NCBI GenBank assembly: GCA_964030475.1
Contig: CAXIPT010000006.1
Span: forward strand, 5,631,673-5,695,672
Reading direction: 5' to 3'
Length of the DNA: 64,000 nt
DNA from: Tethya wilhelma
Lineage: Eukaryota; Porifera; Demospongiae; Tethyida; Tethyidae
The notes under the pieces were generated by a model. That model saw only the letters and a program-made list of their open reading frames with translations. It was not told where the DNA came from and ran no database searches. Positions within the stretch are counted from its first letter, which is position 1, and the number at the start of each line of letters is the position of its first letter. Positions 35,487 through 46,000 of the stretch are shown here, one piece after another. A program made the translations under genes and the position numbers.

Positions 35487-36027
35487 CATGAGTAAAGATC
35501 ATCAAATAATAAATTTTAAAAACTCCTCCATCAGATTTTCCTCTTCCTTTTTAACTGCATGAAAAAGGCTTTTAATTGGAACAAAGCTAATAATTACAGA
35601 ATGCATGTTCTAGTAGCATTCGCTTGCAGATTCAGGAATAACATTGGCCTTGTTTTTGAAGTGTCTATAAAGATTGAAATTAGATTTCCTACCAAGCTTG
35701 TAAATTATTTATGATTCATAATGTTCACACAATTAGCTATAAACCTTAGATTCTTTGTCACATATCCTTGCAAGAAAGGCAATCCCTCTGTTAGGCAGCT
35801 CCTTCCTGTAGACTCCAGTGGCAGACCATTTGAATCACCGTGGTATGCTGTGGCCCTAGTCTGGCGGCCAGACTCTTCCACTAGCCGGACTGTGTGGCCT
35901 GTGGACGTACGTGGTGCAGCGTTGCTGAATTGTTGCTTACATCTTTGACGATCTTTACCCAAGACATTCCTTCCCTCGAGCATCACCCACAGCTTGGCCA
36001 TTGGAAGGAGGCACATGCAGACTGAGT

Positions 36028-36095
36028 TTTCACTACATTAAGTTTGGGAACATTCATCGCTGTAGTAAGTCTACTTGTTGCATATCAGTACAAGG
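36028..36095 (+). pseudogene. Degenerate signal-peptide exon upstream of R8
   Basis: The sequence aligns with the R5 first exon (12963-13026) up to the shared CATATCAGTACAAG donor. However, the ATG is replaced (CTACATTAAG in place of ATATGGATGAAAG) and one base is missing in the middle. The preceding roughly 300 bp (from about 35720) match the R5 5' flank. Confidence 0.6.
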
Positions 36096-36851
36096 TTCGT
36101 ATAACCCTATAAACTGCAAATTAATGAGTGTTTTAGTAGGGGAAGAAAAGGAGTTGTTTTTGTTTGGTTGTTTTTTTTTTTGCTTGATGCAATCACTTGA
36201 GGGAGATTCCAGTGTTAGCAGATTGTGAACAAACTTCGTAAATTATATAGATTTGTGAACATTCTTCCCCTGTGAACTTTTTCATGAAGATTGCAAAGTT
36301 TGTGAATTTCTTTGAACATTGGTGAGAATTTGTGAACTTTGTATTATTATTATGCAATTTTTTTCCTTTTCAGTAATAACCTCATAGCCCCTCTTTCATG
36401 CTATCTTTAATATAATTTTTTTTGCTAAGAAACTACCCCAATACTGCAACTATTAAAGTTTTTGTTAGTAAAAAAACGGGGTAAAACAAGTTGTCACCCA
36501 GACCCAACTTAGGAGAAAAGATGAAATAAATTAGGTAGTGTATTATTGTCAGTCTTGATGATAAAATTTAATACAAGGCATTCATTTACATTACCATTGT
36601 ATGAATATATATTACCCCAAACTTCTATGAACAAAATCATTTCTTCATAGACAATTTTAGGAATTTTATCTGGCAGCGCAGCACGGGAGGGAACATTGAT
36701 CGTGTGAAAGAGTTTCAGCCAGTGATATGAATTCACATTTTCATCTTTTTAGGGGTTTTTTCCTCTGGTGTTACTACCAACTACTTATTAAGACAGGTAG
36801 ATGGTCTATTTCCTTGTAAAGACTTTACTGATCTACTTAATATTTGTACAG

Positions 36852-38724
36852 GTTCCAGCACCCTAACATCCAACATCACTGGTGGTGTGGTGTGTCCTGG
36901 AGATGTGATCACCTTCACATGTACACAAGATCCTCCTGACTCATACCTCCGATGGTTTGTAATTGCAGGAGTGTCATTTGGTTCAGCTCTTTTCAACTTC
37001 CCTCCTGATCAAATTCCTACTGAAAAGGCACTGTTTGGAGGCTTTCCAGGCTATGAGGCCAATGGAACAGCCTCCCTCATCTCAATCTCTCCTACAGTGG
37101 TGTCCACTCTCATCATCACTGTACAAGGTGGAGGTTTAGTGGACTGTCAACCTATGCAAACTTTAGAGATCAATATTACAAGTATGTCAGAAGTTGTATT
37201 GATATATAGTTTTCATCCTTACAGCTTGATTTTCTTCCTTCATGATCTCCCGTTAGCTTCTCCCTCTCCTCCCGAGAATGTGATGGTGGTGGTTGTTGAG
37301 AATGGAACTACCACTGTTACTGTCAATGTAACCTGGACTCGAGGGACTAATGGTGGAGGAGCTGCTGTGGAGAGATACATAGTTGAGAGCTCACCAGAGA
37401 CAGACAATGGAGCTGTCACAATTGCCTCAGGCACTAGTGCAATGCTAGCTCTCTCCTACAATCAGAGGTACACTGTGAGTGTCACAGCCAAGAACTGTGT
37501 GGGCAATAGTACTCCAGCAATGGCAGAACCTGTGGAGTTTGGTATGTATGGAATGGCAGTGATGCACATAATCTGCTAAAGACTTAAAAGTTAATTATTA
37601 TATCTCTCTATTTGTGTGACTCTACATGTACAGTTGGTTGCTCCCTGTTATCCGATCCTAATGTGACCTTTGAACCTTATATCAGTTCATCAGTCGGCTC
37701 TGTGGTCTCCTACCAGTGTAGACCAGGGTTCATTCCAGAGGGTAGCCTGGGTAGAGCCATGACTGTGTGTGGGAGAGATGGAACATGGGACCCTGATCCT
37801 GAGCAGTACAGATGTAGAGAAGGTACAGATGTAATTTTGAGACATTGTTATTATAATTATTTGAATCTATGTTCATTCACCTCCATGCAGTTAACTGTGG
37901 AGCTCCTGTTCTTCCTGTTAACACCACTCTGGTCAGTGGTCCTAGTAATGAGTACAGAAATGGATTCGAGGTCACATTCCAGTGTAACGAGGGTCTGTTA
38001 CCCTCAGTCGAGATCGTTATTGTCTGTACCAGTGAAGAGAGATGGTCCCCAGACCCTCAGGGGATAGAGTGTACAGAGGAACCAGGTTGGTGTGAATGTG
38101 CACTGTCTTTTGTAAAGATCGTATGCTAGCTATTGTAGTTCATAGTGAATTTTAATGTTTAATAGTGATCTGCTCTCCTCCTACCACTCCAAGAGGTGTT
38201 GTTGTTGATGAAGTGACTTCAGCTACCCTAATCTTTGGTTGTGATGAAGGGTATTCCCCTCAGGGGACACTGACAGCTGTGTGTGTGGCCACTCATACCT
38301 GGAGTCCTGACCCTGCTACCTGGGAGTGTACCTCAGACACAACAACTACTACTACAGCAACAGGCTCAACTTCTACTGCTACTGGTGGTGACTCAATTGG
38401 TATGTTCACTGACTCAATCCAGCTAGTGTTTTTTTTGTTGTTGTTGTATACGTAGGTACATTGCTGTATTCTCTATTTAATTTGACTCATGCAGCTACAA
38501 TTGCTGGTGGTGTTGCTGGAGGAATAGTTGCTATAGTGGTAGTCTTCATACTAGTAGTGGTGGTGGTAGTTGTGTTAAGGAAAAAGAAAACAAGCAAGAC
38601 AAATGAAATGTCAAAACAACCTGTACATTTATATGATGAAATATTGACAATAGAGCCTCCTGAAAAGAACATTGAACTTCAGACAAATGTTGCATATGGA
38701 CCAATCAAAAAACGGACAATGTAA
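36852..38724 (+). CDS. R8: Ig-FN3-3xCCP-TM receptor, first exon uncertain
   Basis: Exons are Ig 36852-37181, FN3 37257-37541, CCP1 37634-37822, CCP2 37891-38085, CCP3 38166-38399 and TM plus tail 38495-38724. All are phase 1 and in frame with a 64-nt type first exon. Ig has VVCPGDVITFTCTQDPPDSY and LRW, with a distinctive middle (GVSFGSALFNFPPDQ). FN3 has PPENVMVVVVENGTT, and its WTRGTNGGGAAVE loop differs from the WDPP of its relatives. The helix is Val-rich, followed by LRKKK, LYDEIL and IELQTNVAYGPIKK. Everything from Ig to stop is open, but the only matching signal-peptide exon (36028-36095) has lost its ATG. Either another first exon is used or the gene is dying at its 5' end. Confidence 0.85.
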
Positions 38725-39649
38725 TATGGTTAGTTACTTTGTGGTTACACTAATATTATTATATTATGTTCTCTTTCAAGATTAGTTATTGTGACTCATA
38801 TATAATCATGGTAATAATAAATAATTATTATATATACGTTTATTTACACATGATAATAATTATTATGTATAATCAGAAAAATAATGTAAGGTGCAATAGT
38901 CACTGTTTAGCCATAATAATACTGCATGATGTAATTATATAAGTAAACTGTAAAAAAAAAATTGCATTCTTATATATAGATCTGTATAATATTATAGTAG
39001 GGTTTAATATTGATCATAAGCATATAGACCAGTGAAGAATTGAGTCTGAGTTTTAATTGGCATGATCAATGTAGGATACTGTTTCTTCTATGATCTGTCA
39101 TACGTACATCACATATGTACAGAGTGTGCTCTGATTATTTTTATTCTGCTGTTTAAGTGTTTACATATTGCTCAAACTTAATTTCTAGTTGGTGATGTAA
39201 AAAAACAAGTTTGTATAACCTTTTAGTAAAGTTTACAACTGTTTACATACCTAATTAGCCTTGTACCTAGATAAGTCCCCTTTGGCCTTTCACTTTTCCT
39301 TTCCGTGAGTGAAATTACTTCAGGCATCTATCTGTTGGCTCTTGTATATACACACCACAGCAACATGTGTGCCAGTATATACCTGTATTCACAACTTCCT
39401 ATTTGTTGTATAATATTGTAGTCTTCAATAGTGTGTCAGTGAGGATACACTTCAGATAATGAAATTGTGACTGCTACTTGGATGATAAATTATGCACATG
39501 AAAGTTCATTGGAAAAATCTTGTGATCTAGCTGGAATTTAAACACAGGACATTACAAATTCTAGTTCAATGCTCTTATCAATGATCATGAGCTACTAAAA
39601 CTCACTGGCATTAAAGCAGAGAATAGTAGTAAAAAAAAACTATTCATCA
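38725..39649. other. R8 3' flank, AT-rich
   Basis: No exon was recognised. A tRNA-like SINE fragment sits at 39521-39596 (listed separately). Confidence 0.5.
39521..39596 (-). repeat. tRNA-like SINE fragment
   Basis: The reverse strand reads AGTAGCTCATGATCATTGAT, then AAGAGCATTGAACTAGAAT and GTTTAAATTCCAGCTAGA. This follows the order of a tRNA (A-box-like TAGCTCA, anticodon region, B-box-like GTTTAAATTC) with decayed arms. Confidence 0.4.
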
Positions 39650-40640
39650 TACGTACGGTAGTACGTATAGTAGGAATGGGCCACATGTCTCATAGACCCA
39701 ATACAAAATGTTTATCACCATAAAAATCTAACAAAACAAAGTTAAGCCCTCAAACTTGCTCAAAGGCTCTCCCCAACAGATTACCAACTGCATGAAGGGC
39801 CTGAAGCTCACAGAAACTTCCTTGGGAACTCGTAGAGAGCGCTAGTGGGAAGCCACAACAGTGCCATTTTTGTTCTCCTAACGTACTTACTTACGTACTA
39901 ACTGACTTACTTGAACACAATTTCCAGAGAACCAGAAAGTGTGGAGCCAACTTTGACAGCACTAGGTAAGTCCTTTTCAAGGGAACTGCGTTCCTTGATA
40001 CTCGTTTTCATCACAAATAAGCCTAAACAAAAACTAGAAAGCTTTGAAACTTAGCATATAAATTCATGTACTTCAACGTAGCAATCTTCCTGTAGGCAGA
40101 GTTCAAAGGTCATTCATTATCTCTCCACGTGGCATTAAACGCGCATGCGCATTAGTTACTCTAGCATTACAATGCATGTAGCTGCTACTCAAGCTTTTTG
40201 TAGGGACTAACCAGTCTCTAACAGTCTTCACACTGTAGTGTTGAAAAAAGTGAATGAACAAGTAGCAAAAATTTCAAAAAAATAAGCAGTGTAGGAATGG
40301 GCAGTGCTGTAAAAAGTATGGGAACAAGGCATGTCTCAATTTCGGGCACATGACTACTTCATTTTTTTGTGTGTGTTCAAGTCTTGGCCAATATAATCTA
40401 ATCCTGCCTGTGCTTCATTCCACTATTTAGCTAGGTGATAAGATTTGGAACCATTAGTATGTGATATACTGTTGCTTAGCTGATAAACTTCATCTACATG
40501 CAGATAATAATTCTGGAACCATTTACGACCAAAAATGAAAATGAAGTAGTCATGTGCCCGAAATTGAGACATGCCTTGTTCCCATACTTTTTACAGCACT
40601 GCCCATTCCTACACTGCTTATTTTTTTGAAATTTTTGCTA
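39650..40640 (+). mobile_element. Interspersed hairpin-ended element (copy, near full length)
   Basis: It is collinear with 16732-17722: left end ACGTACGGTAGTACGTATAG and AGTAGGAATGGGCC, middle with GCGCATGCGC, right 380 bp an inverted repeat ending GCCCATTCCTACAC. No coding capacity. It lies between R8 and R9. Confidence 0.75.
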
Positions 40641-40975
40641 TATAATATAGACCTGACCTGGGCCAGGCCATTTCAGCTGGAGCTCTTTCTCTCTATATCA
40701 TATATGATTATAATTATTATAGGTAGAGAAATTAAAACAGTTTTTTTGCACAGATAGTTATTATTACAGCACCCTTGTAATAATTGTTTTAAGATTAACA
40801 GATCATAATATTATTGCCACCTGTGAGTGTAGACTATTCAATTTTGCTGTTTACTTCTTTGACGACCTCTACCCGAGAGCATAATGTCCTCTTTCTTTCT
40901 TCCTTCCTCACCCGCTGTGCACTGGACACCACCCACACATTCCAGGAAGGAGACACGAGACTGGGTTTTCCCAAC

Positions 40976-43806
40976 ATGGATGACAAGTTGGGCATGTTTG
41001 TTGCTGTAGTAAGTCTGTGTTACATATCTGTACAAGGTTTGTTTTTATCAATTTTACTGCAAACAAAGAAGGACTGCATGTGGGAATCCACTTTTTATTG
41101 CTGTTTCAAAATACTTGGTGTCCAATGATGAGATATGATAGTCTAGCATTCTAGAGCACCTATTTGGGGCAAGCCTGAGCAAGCCCCCTTTTAGTCTTGT
41201 CAGTGGTAGCTTTCAGGGTCTGTCTGTCTGTGTCATACGTCACATTTCTATGAGAGGTACTGAGTCCAACTGGAATAATTATACAAAGCTTAGCATATAG
41301 TTTAGCACCAGAGAAAGTACAACAGTCCGGTTGACTGCTGAGCTGGCACTAATTAACAGACAGTAATTACTATGATGTCATCTCAATAAATATGTTCTAT
41401 GACCTTTTGTGACATTTTTGTTTTGTTTCGATATGGGTACCACGTTTGGATACTAGCTCCAAGCACGTACATGTATTGCACATTTGTCAACAAAAAACGT
41501 CACAAAATGTCACACATTATATTTTTAGTAACAAATAAATGCTTATGTAGTGACACAGTTCCTCTTTAATTGTAGGTACCAGTTCCTTAACATCCAACAT
41601 CACTAGTGGTGCAGCTTGTGCTGGAGATGTGATCACCTTCACTTGCACACAAGACCTTTCTGAGAGTTTACTCCGATGGGCAGTTGTTAGATCAAGATCA
41701 ATAATTAGTTCAGCTCAGTTTACATTCTCCCGTGATCAACCTCCTCTTGAACAGCCACTGACAGGCAGTGAAGTCAGTGGAACAGCCTCCCTCATCTCCA
41801 TCTCTCCTAGTGCGGTGTCCACTCTCACCATCACTGTTACCAGTCAACTGGATGGAGATACACTGGAGTGTGGTGGAGCTACAGCAGGCTCTGTACAGAA
41901 TTTCACTATCAATATTGCAAGTAAATAATAGAATTAATGGTGATGGGTCTATTCTCTCTCATTGTTAATTCTTCTCCTCCTATCTCCCGTGATCAACCTC
42001 CTCTTGAACAGCCACTGACAGGCAGTGAAGTCAGTGGAACAGCCTCCCTCATCTCCATCTCTCCTAGTGCGGTGTCCACTCTCACCATCACTGTTACCAG
42101 TCAACTGGATGGAGATACACTGGAGTGTGGTGGAGCTACAGCAGGCTCTGTACAGAATTTCACTATCAATATTGCAAGTAAATAATAGAATTAATGGTGA
42201 TGGGTCTATTCTCTCTCATTGTTAATTCTTCTCCTCCTCCTGGATCTGTTAATGTCTCTTCCATTCATACACCTACAGCTCCTCCCTCAATGCCTCAAAA
42301 CCTCAGGATAGCTGCCACTGTCAATGGAACAGACTCCTCTGAAGTGACCTTCCAATGGGACCCTCCCTCAGACAATGGAGGAGATGAGGTGGACAGCTAC
42401 ACTCTGACTGGGACTGGTGGCATCACCACTGTCAGTGGTATCACTGACACTACAGCCTCTCTCAGTCTCTCTTACAACACTGAGTACTCTCTGAGAGTGG
42501 CAGCTGTCAACTGTGCTGGTAGTGGACCACAGGCAGTAGAACTTACATTCACGTTAATGAGAGGTAACTAGTTTCACTTTTCACTGTACCTATGTGTACA
42601 ATAAATACAACTAAGTATTCTATTAGTATAATGCTTTCAATGTTTCCCTTCAGTTGACTGTTCCTCTCCCTCTGCTGCTGATGGAGTGGTCATTGAACCA
42701 TTCACTGCTACAACAGAGGGATCACTGATCTACTTCCAATGTGGTGAGACCTTTGTACCCAACACTAGAGTAGAGGCAAGGTGTGAGGCAAGTGGTTCAT
42801 GGACTCCTGATCCTGAGGAGCACAGTTGCCAGCTAGGTATGTAGTGTGTACTTAGTCAATCAGTTACATGATAATTTTGCAATCATTATTAATCTTCATT
42901 CACATGTACAGTTGACTGTGGAGAGCCTCAGCTTCCTGATAACAGCACTCTGATCAATAGCACTGGTACATTGAAAGGTCAAGAGGTCACATTTCAGTGT
43001 AATACAGGACCTGATACTGGACTCCTCATCACTGCTGTGTGTACCAGTGTCCCTGGTGGTAGTGAGGGAGTGTGGTCTCCAGACCCTGGGGTGGTGGTAT
43101 GTGGAGGTGAGCTCCATGGTGATATTCATGAATGTTGAAATGTAAATTGTGTGGTAATGCAAAGTAAACTTGGTTAATGCAACACCACATTTTAGCTTGT
43201 CTGTAGTGTGCCTAAGAGAACTCTACCAAGCAATGTATTGTGTGAATATTTTGTTATTATTTTTCTTCTCCTAGTGACCTGCTCTTCTCCTGGTGCTCCT
43301 GCTAATGGTTTCCTTGGTGATGTGACTTCAACTACCCTAATCTTTGGTTGTGATGAAGGGTATTCCCCTCAGGGGACACTGACAGCTGTGTGTGTGGCCA
43401 CTGATACCTGGAGTCCTGATCCTGCTACCTGGGAGTGTACTCCTGTAGTGACTGTTCCAACAACTACTGATCATACTCTTCCCAGCCTTGGTAAGTCAAC
43501 AGTGTGTGTGTGTGTGTGTGTGTGTGTGTAGGTGCATGTGTGGGTGTGTGGGTGTGCATGAGAAACAATTTGAATTCAACAATTCTTCCGATCAATTGAT
43601 AAACAACTTTCCTCCATTCAATTTGCCCCCAGTGGACTGTGGTTCTCCCCAACCTCCTGTCAATGGCATGCTGTCTCTCTTAGCTAGTACACTGGAGGGG
43701 TCAGAGGTCAAGTACCAGTGTGGCAATGCCACTGCCACTACTGTCTGTAGTAGTAATGGAAGGTGGTCACCTGACCCTGGGGAGCTAGTGTGTGGATTTC
43801 AATCAG
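40976..43806 (+). CDS. R9: SP-Ig-FN3-4xCCP, no membrane exon found
   Basis: Exons are SP 40976-41036 (MDDKLGMFVAVVSLCYISV), Ig 41576-41920, FN3 42279-42563, and CCPs 42654-42836, 42912-43106, 43275-43490 and 43633-43806. All junctions are phase 1. The order and CCP sequences match R5 closely (AAATVNGTDSSEVTF-type FN3, GQEVTFQCN, GCDEGYSPQGTL). In Ig the usual CPGD is CAGD; Cys and Trp are kept (FTCT, LRW). No exon like the R5 TM/tail exon is seen between 43806 and 45605, where three transposon-like elements lie. Reading through the last donor gives 40 further codons to a stop at 43926-43928 (526 aa in all), a soluble form. It may be secreted, or a 3'-truncated relic. Confidence 0.8.
41727..42240 (+). 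repeat. 257-bp tandem duplication within R9
   Basis: 41727-41983 is repeated at 41984-42240 with no difference seen. It covers the 3' two thirds of the Ig exon plus intron sequence. The second exon copy has no AG acceptor in front of it, so it should be skipped. Confidence 0.9.
43503..43528. repeat. (GT)n in R9 intron
   Basis: A short GT run directly after the third CCP donor. Confidence 0.85.
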
Positions 43807-43994
43807 GTATAATTGAAGGTCAGAGAATGCAAATCTTAGTTTCCATGGTGATACCACATTTAATAGGGGAGTTATTTAAAGTTCGCACAATTTTCCCCTT
43901 AAATAGAAATCCATGTCTTAACTCATGATCACCTGAGTGTGATCATCATAGCTAGTAACTGTTACAGCTATAAGCATTGTGTCAATATAATATA

Positions 43995-44846
43995 CAGTCG
44001 AACCTCCGAAGAGAGGACACTTTGGGACAGCGTCCGTTGTCCTTTCTTCGGAGGTTGTCCTCTTCTCGGAGGTTGTCTAATATTTGCCTTGTATACACCC
44101 CTATTGTGATTTAATTGTCTTTAAACTGTTCTATGTGACTTCTTACTACAGTATTATGCAGTGAATCAAGGTTAAGTTTGTGATAGAGCTGTGGCCAGAA
44201 TAAATGAATCGATCAGTTATAATAGCTATTTGTTCATATGAGTACCTACAATACTCATGAAGAGTAGTTTGACTTGAGTTAAAACACAAGTTGATCCATT
44301 GAGCCTCCAATTGACAAGGCTTATACACCATGTCCAAGGTTATCACTTAGTTGACTCATGCACAATGACACATGAGGCTACTTGTCCTGGTCATCAGGCT
44401 GGACTGCATGGTCTAGTAGCTAGATTTTCTTTGACAAGGACTTACAAAAGGCATTATAACTAAACTTTAAACAGCATCTATTATTCTATTATCTATTAAA
44501 CTTCAGCAACCATCAAGGACAGCTTGACAACTCACGCTCTCAAGCTCAATAGCTGATGTTTTAAAATTACTTTGTTATAGTGCATGCGTTTAATTAGATC
44601 AAATTTTGGGAGGAGCTGCTTGATGTAGGTGTGGTTTCCGGAGTGTCCGCTATTTGGAGGTAAAAACACGTTGAAAGAACGCTTTGGGACCAAAGAATGT
44701 GTCCGCTGTCCGGAGTTTAGAGGTGGTCGCTTCTCGGAGGTTGCTAATGTACTATAAGTATGGTATTTTCAATCCGTGACTAGAACTTTGTCCGCTCTAG
44801 GGAGTGTGTCCGCTTCTCGGACTGTCCGCTCTGAGAGGTTTTACTG
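43995..44846. mobile_element. Pogo/Tc1-like non-autonomous element
   Basis: The ends are TA-CAGTCGAACCTC and GAGGTTTTACTG-TA, i.e. inverted termini CAGT..AACCTC flanked by TA, as expected for Tc1/mariner-pogo insertions. The interior repeats GTCCGCT/GAGGACA-type words. It encodes no transposase and lies just after the last R9 exon. Confidence 0.6.
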
Positions 44847-44867
44847 TAGTCATGCATGATGTACAAT

Positions 44868-45077
44868 GGGCTATTCCAGAAAATAACCATATCACCCCTA
44901 CCGATGAGTCACAGGGGGAGTTCGTAGAAAATGTCCCATGCGTCCCAATATACAGGGGTCCCAAGGGGTAAAAGGGAAAAAATACACTTGTCCCACGGGT
45001 AAAATTGAAAAAATGGTGGATAAATTCACAAAAAGGGTCATCGGTAGGGGTGATTTGGTTATTTTTTGGAATAGCCC
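44868..45077. mobile_element. MITE with ~38-bp terminal inverted repeats
   Basis: It starts GGGCTATTCCAGAAAATAAC and ends GTTATTTTTTGGAATAGCCC. The repeat extends inward through ACCCCTACCGATGA / TCATCGGTAGGGGT. It is 210 bp long and non-coding. Confidence 0.8.
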
Positions 45078-45138
45078 AATGTCATGTGCATAATAGTACT
45101 ATAACCATTGTTTTTTTTTACTAGGCTATGCTATCCAT

Positions 45139-45272
45139 AAGGCTCCAGCTATGTCACAGTTGATGACATTCATACAGCAAACATGCATTACCAGCACATG
45201 CTTTCAGCTTTTGCACTCTGGCTTTGAAAGCATGCACTCGTAATGTGAGGTGATCAATATGCTGGAGCCTTA
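45139..45272. mobile_element. Short inverted-repeat element
   Basis: It starts AAGGCTCCAGC and ends GCTGGAGCCTT, with internal GCATGCTTTCA/TGAAAGCATGC-type symmetry. TAA/TTA flank it. Confidence 0.7.
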
Positions 45273-45605
45273 ATTGTACATCATATCACTACTGGAAAAT
45301 CTCAAGGGAGAATTAATGAACCATTATAGCAACATAGATCGAGTAGATTGTCATTTGATAGCTATATATAATAAATTATAATATTAGTATTATAAAATGA
45401 ATTTAAAATGATTATGCTTAATTTCAATGATTCACACACCAAGGGAGAAAATAATATTAAGTGATACACAAAGTCTAAAAAACAAGTGATAGTTTGACAG
45501 AAATTGTTTTGCTGGTTTTTATTATGTACATTCATAGTAACAATGAAAATTTATGTACACCAACAATGTATAGGTATGTTCAAACAAGTAAGCACTGTTC
45601 TTTTT

Positions 45606-45959
45606 TTACTTATACGTCATAATTGGTCGATATGACACATTTTGTTTCACTTCTATTCCCAGCTGTGGCACACTAGGAAGTATGTAATCGTACTCCTGTT
45701 CCGGAATATTAATCTTTGTGATTGGAAGATCAAAACTGCTAAGTTCTTTACTAGTCACATTCAGTTTCTTCCTGTTACATTTCTTGACAGCAATGCATAT
45801 TATTAGGATAATAATACATGTCAGTATTAGTACTACTGCGGCTGTAGGTACCACAATAATGATTAGCATTAGTGGGATAGTAACTTTATTTTCATCAGTG
45901 ATTCCTAGAACCAGAACCAGTAGTGTAGGTGTATTACAGCCATTGAAGGAGAGTTGTGA

Positions 45960-46000
<41 letters not shown>

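Noticed and set aside
35003..35495. Long open frames rich in His/Thr, Ser/Leu or Arg/Glu
   Set aside because: They are translations of (TG)n, (TC)n and (AG)n tracts with no conserved exon structure.
42025..42185. A second Ig domain in R9
   Set aside because: It is half an exon from the 257-bp duplication, without an acceptor, and lacks the B-strand Cys and the Trp.
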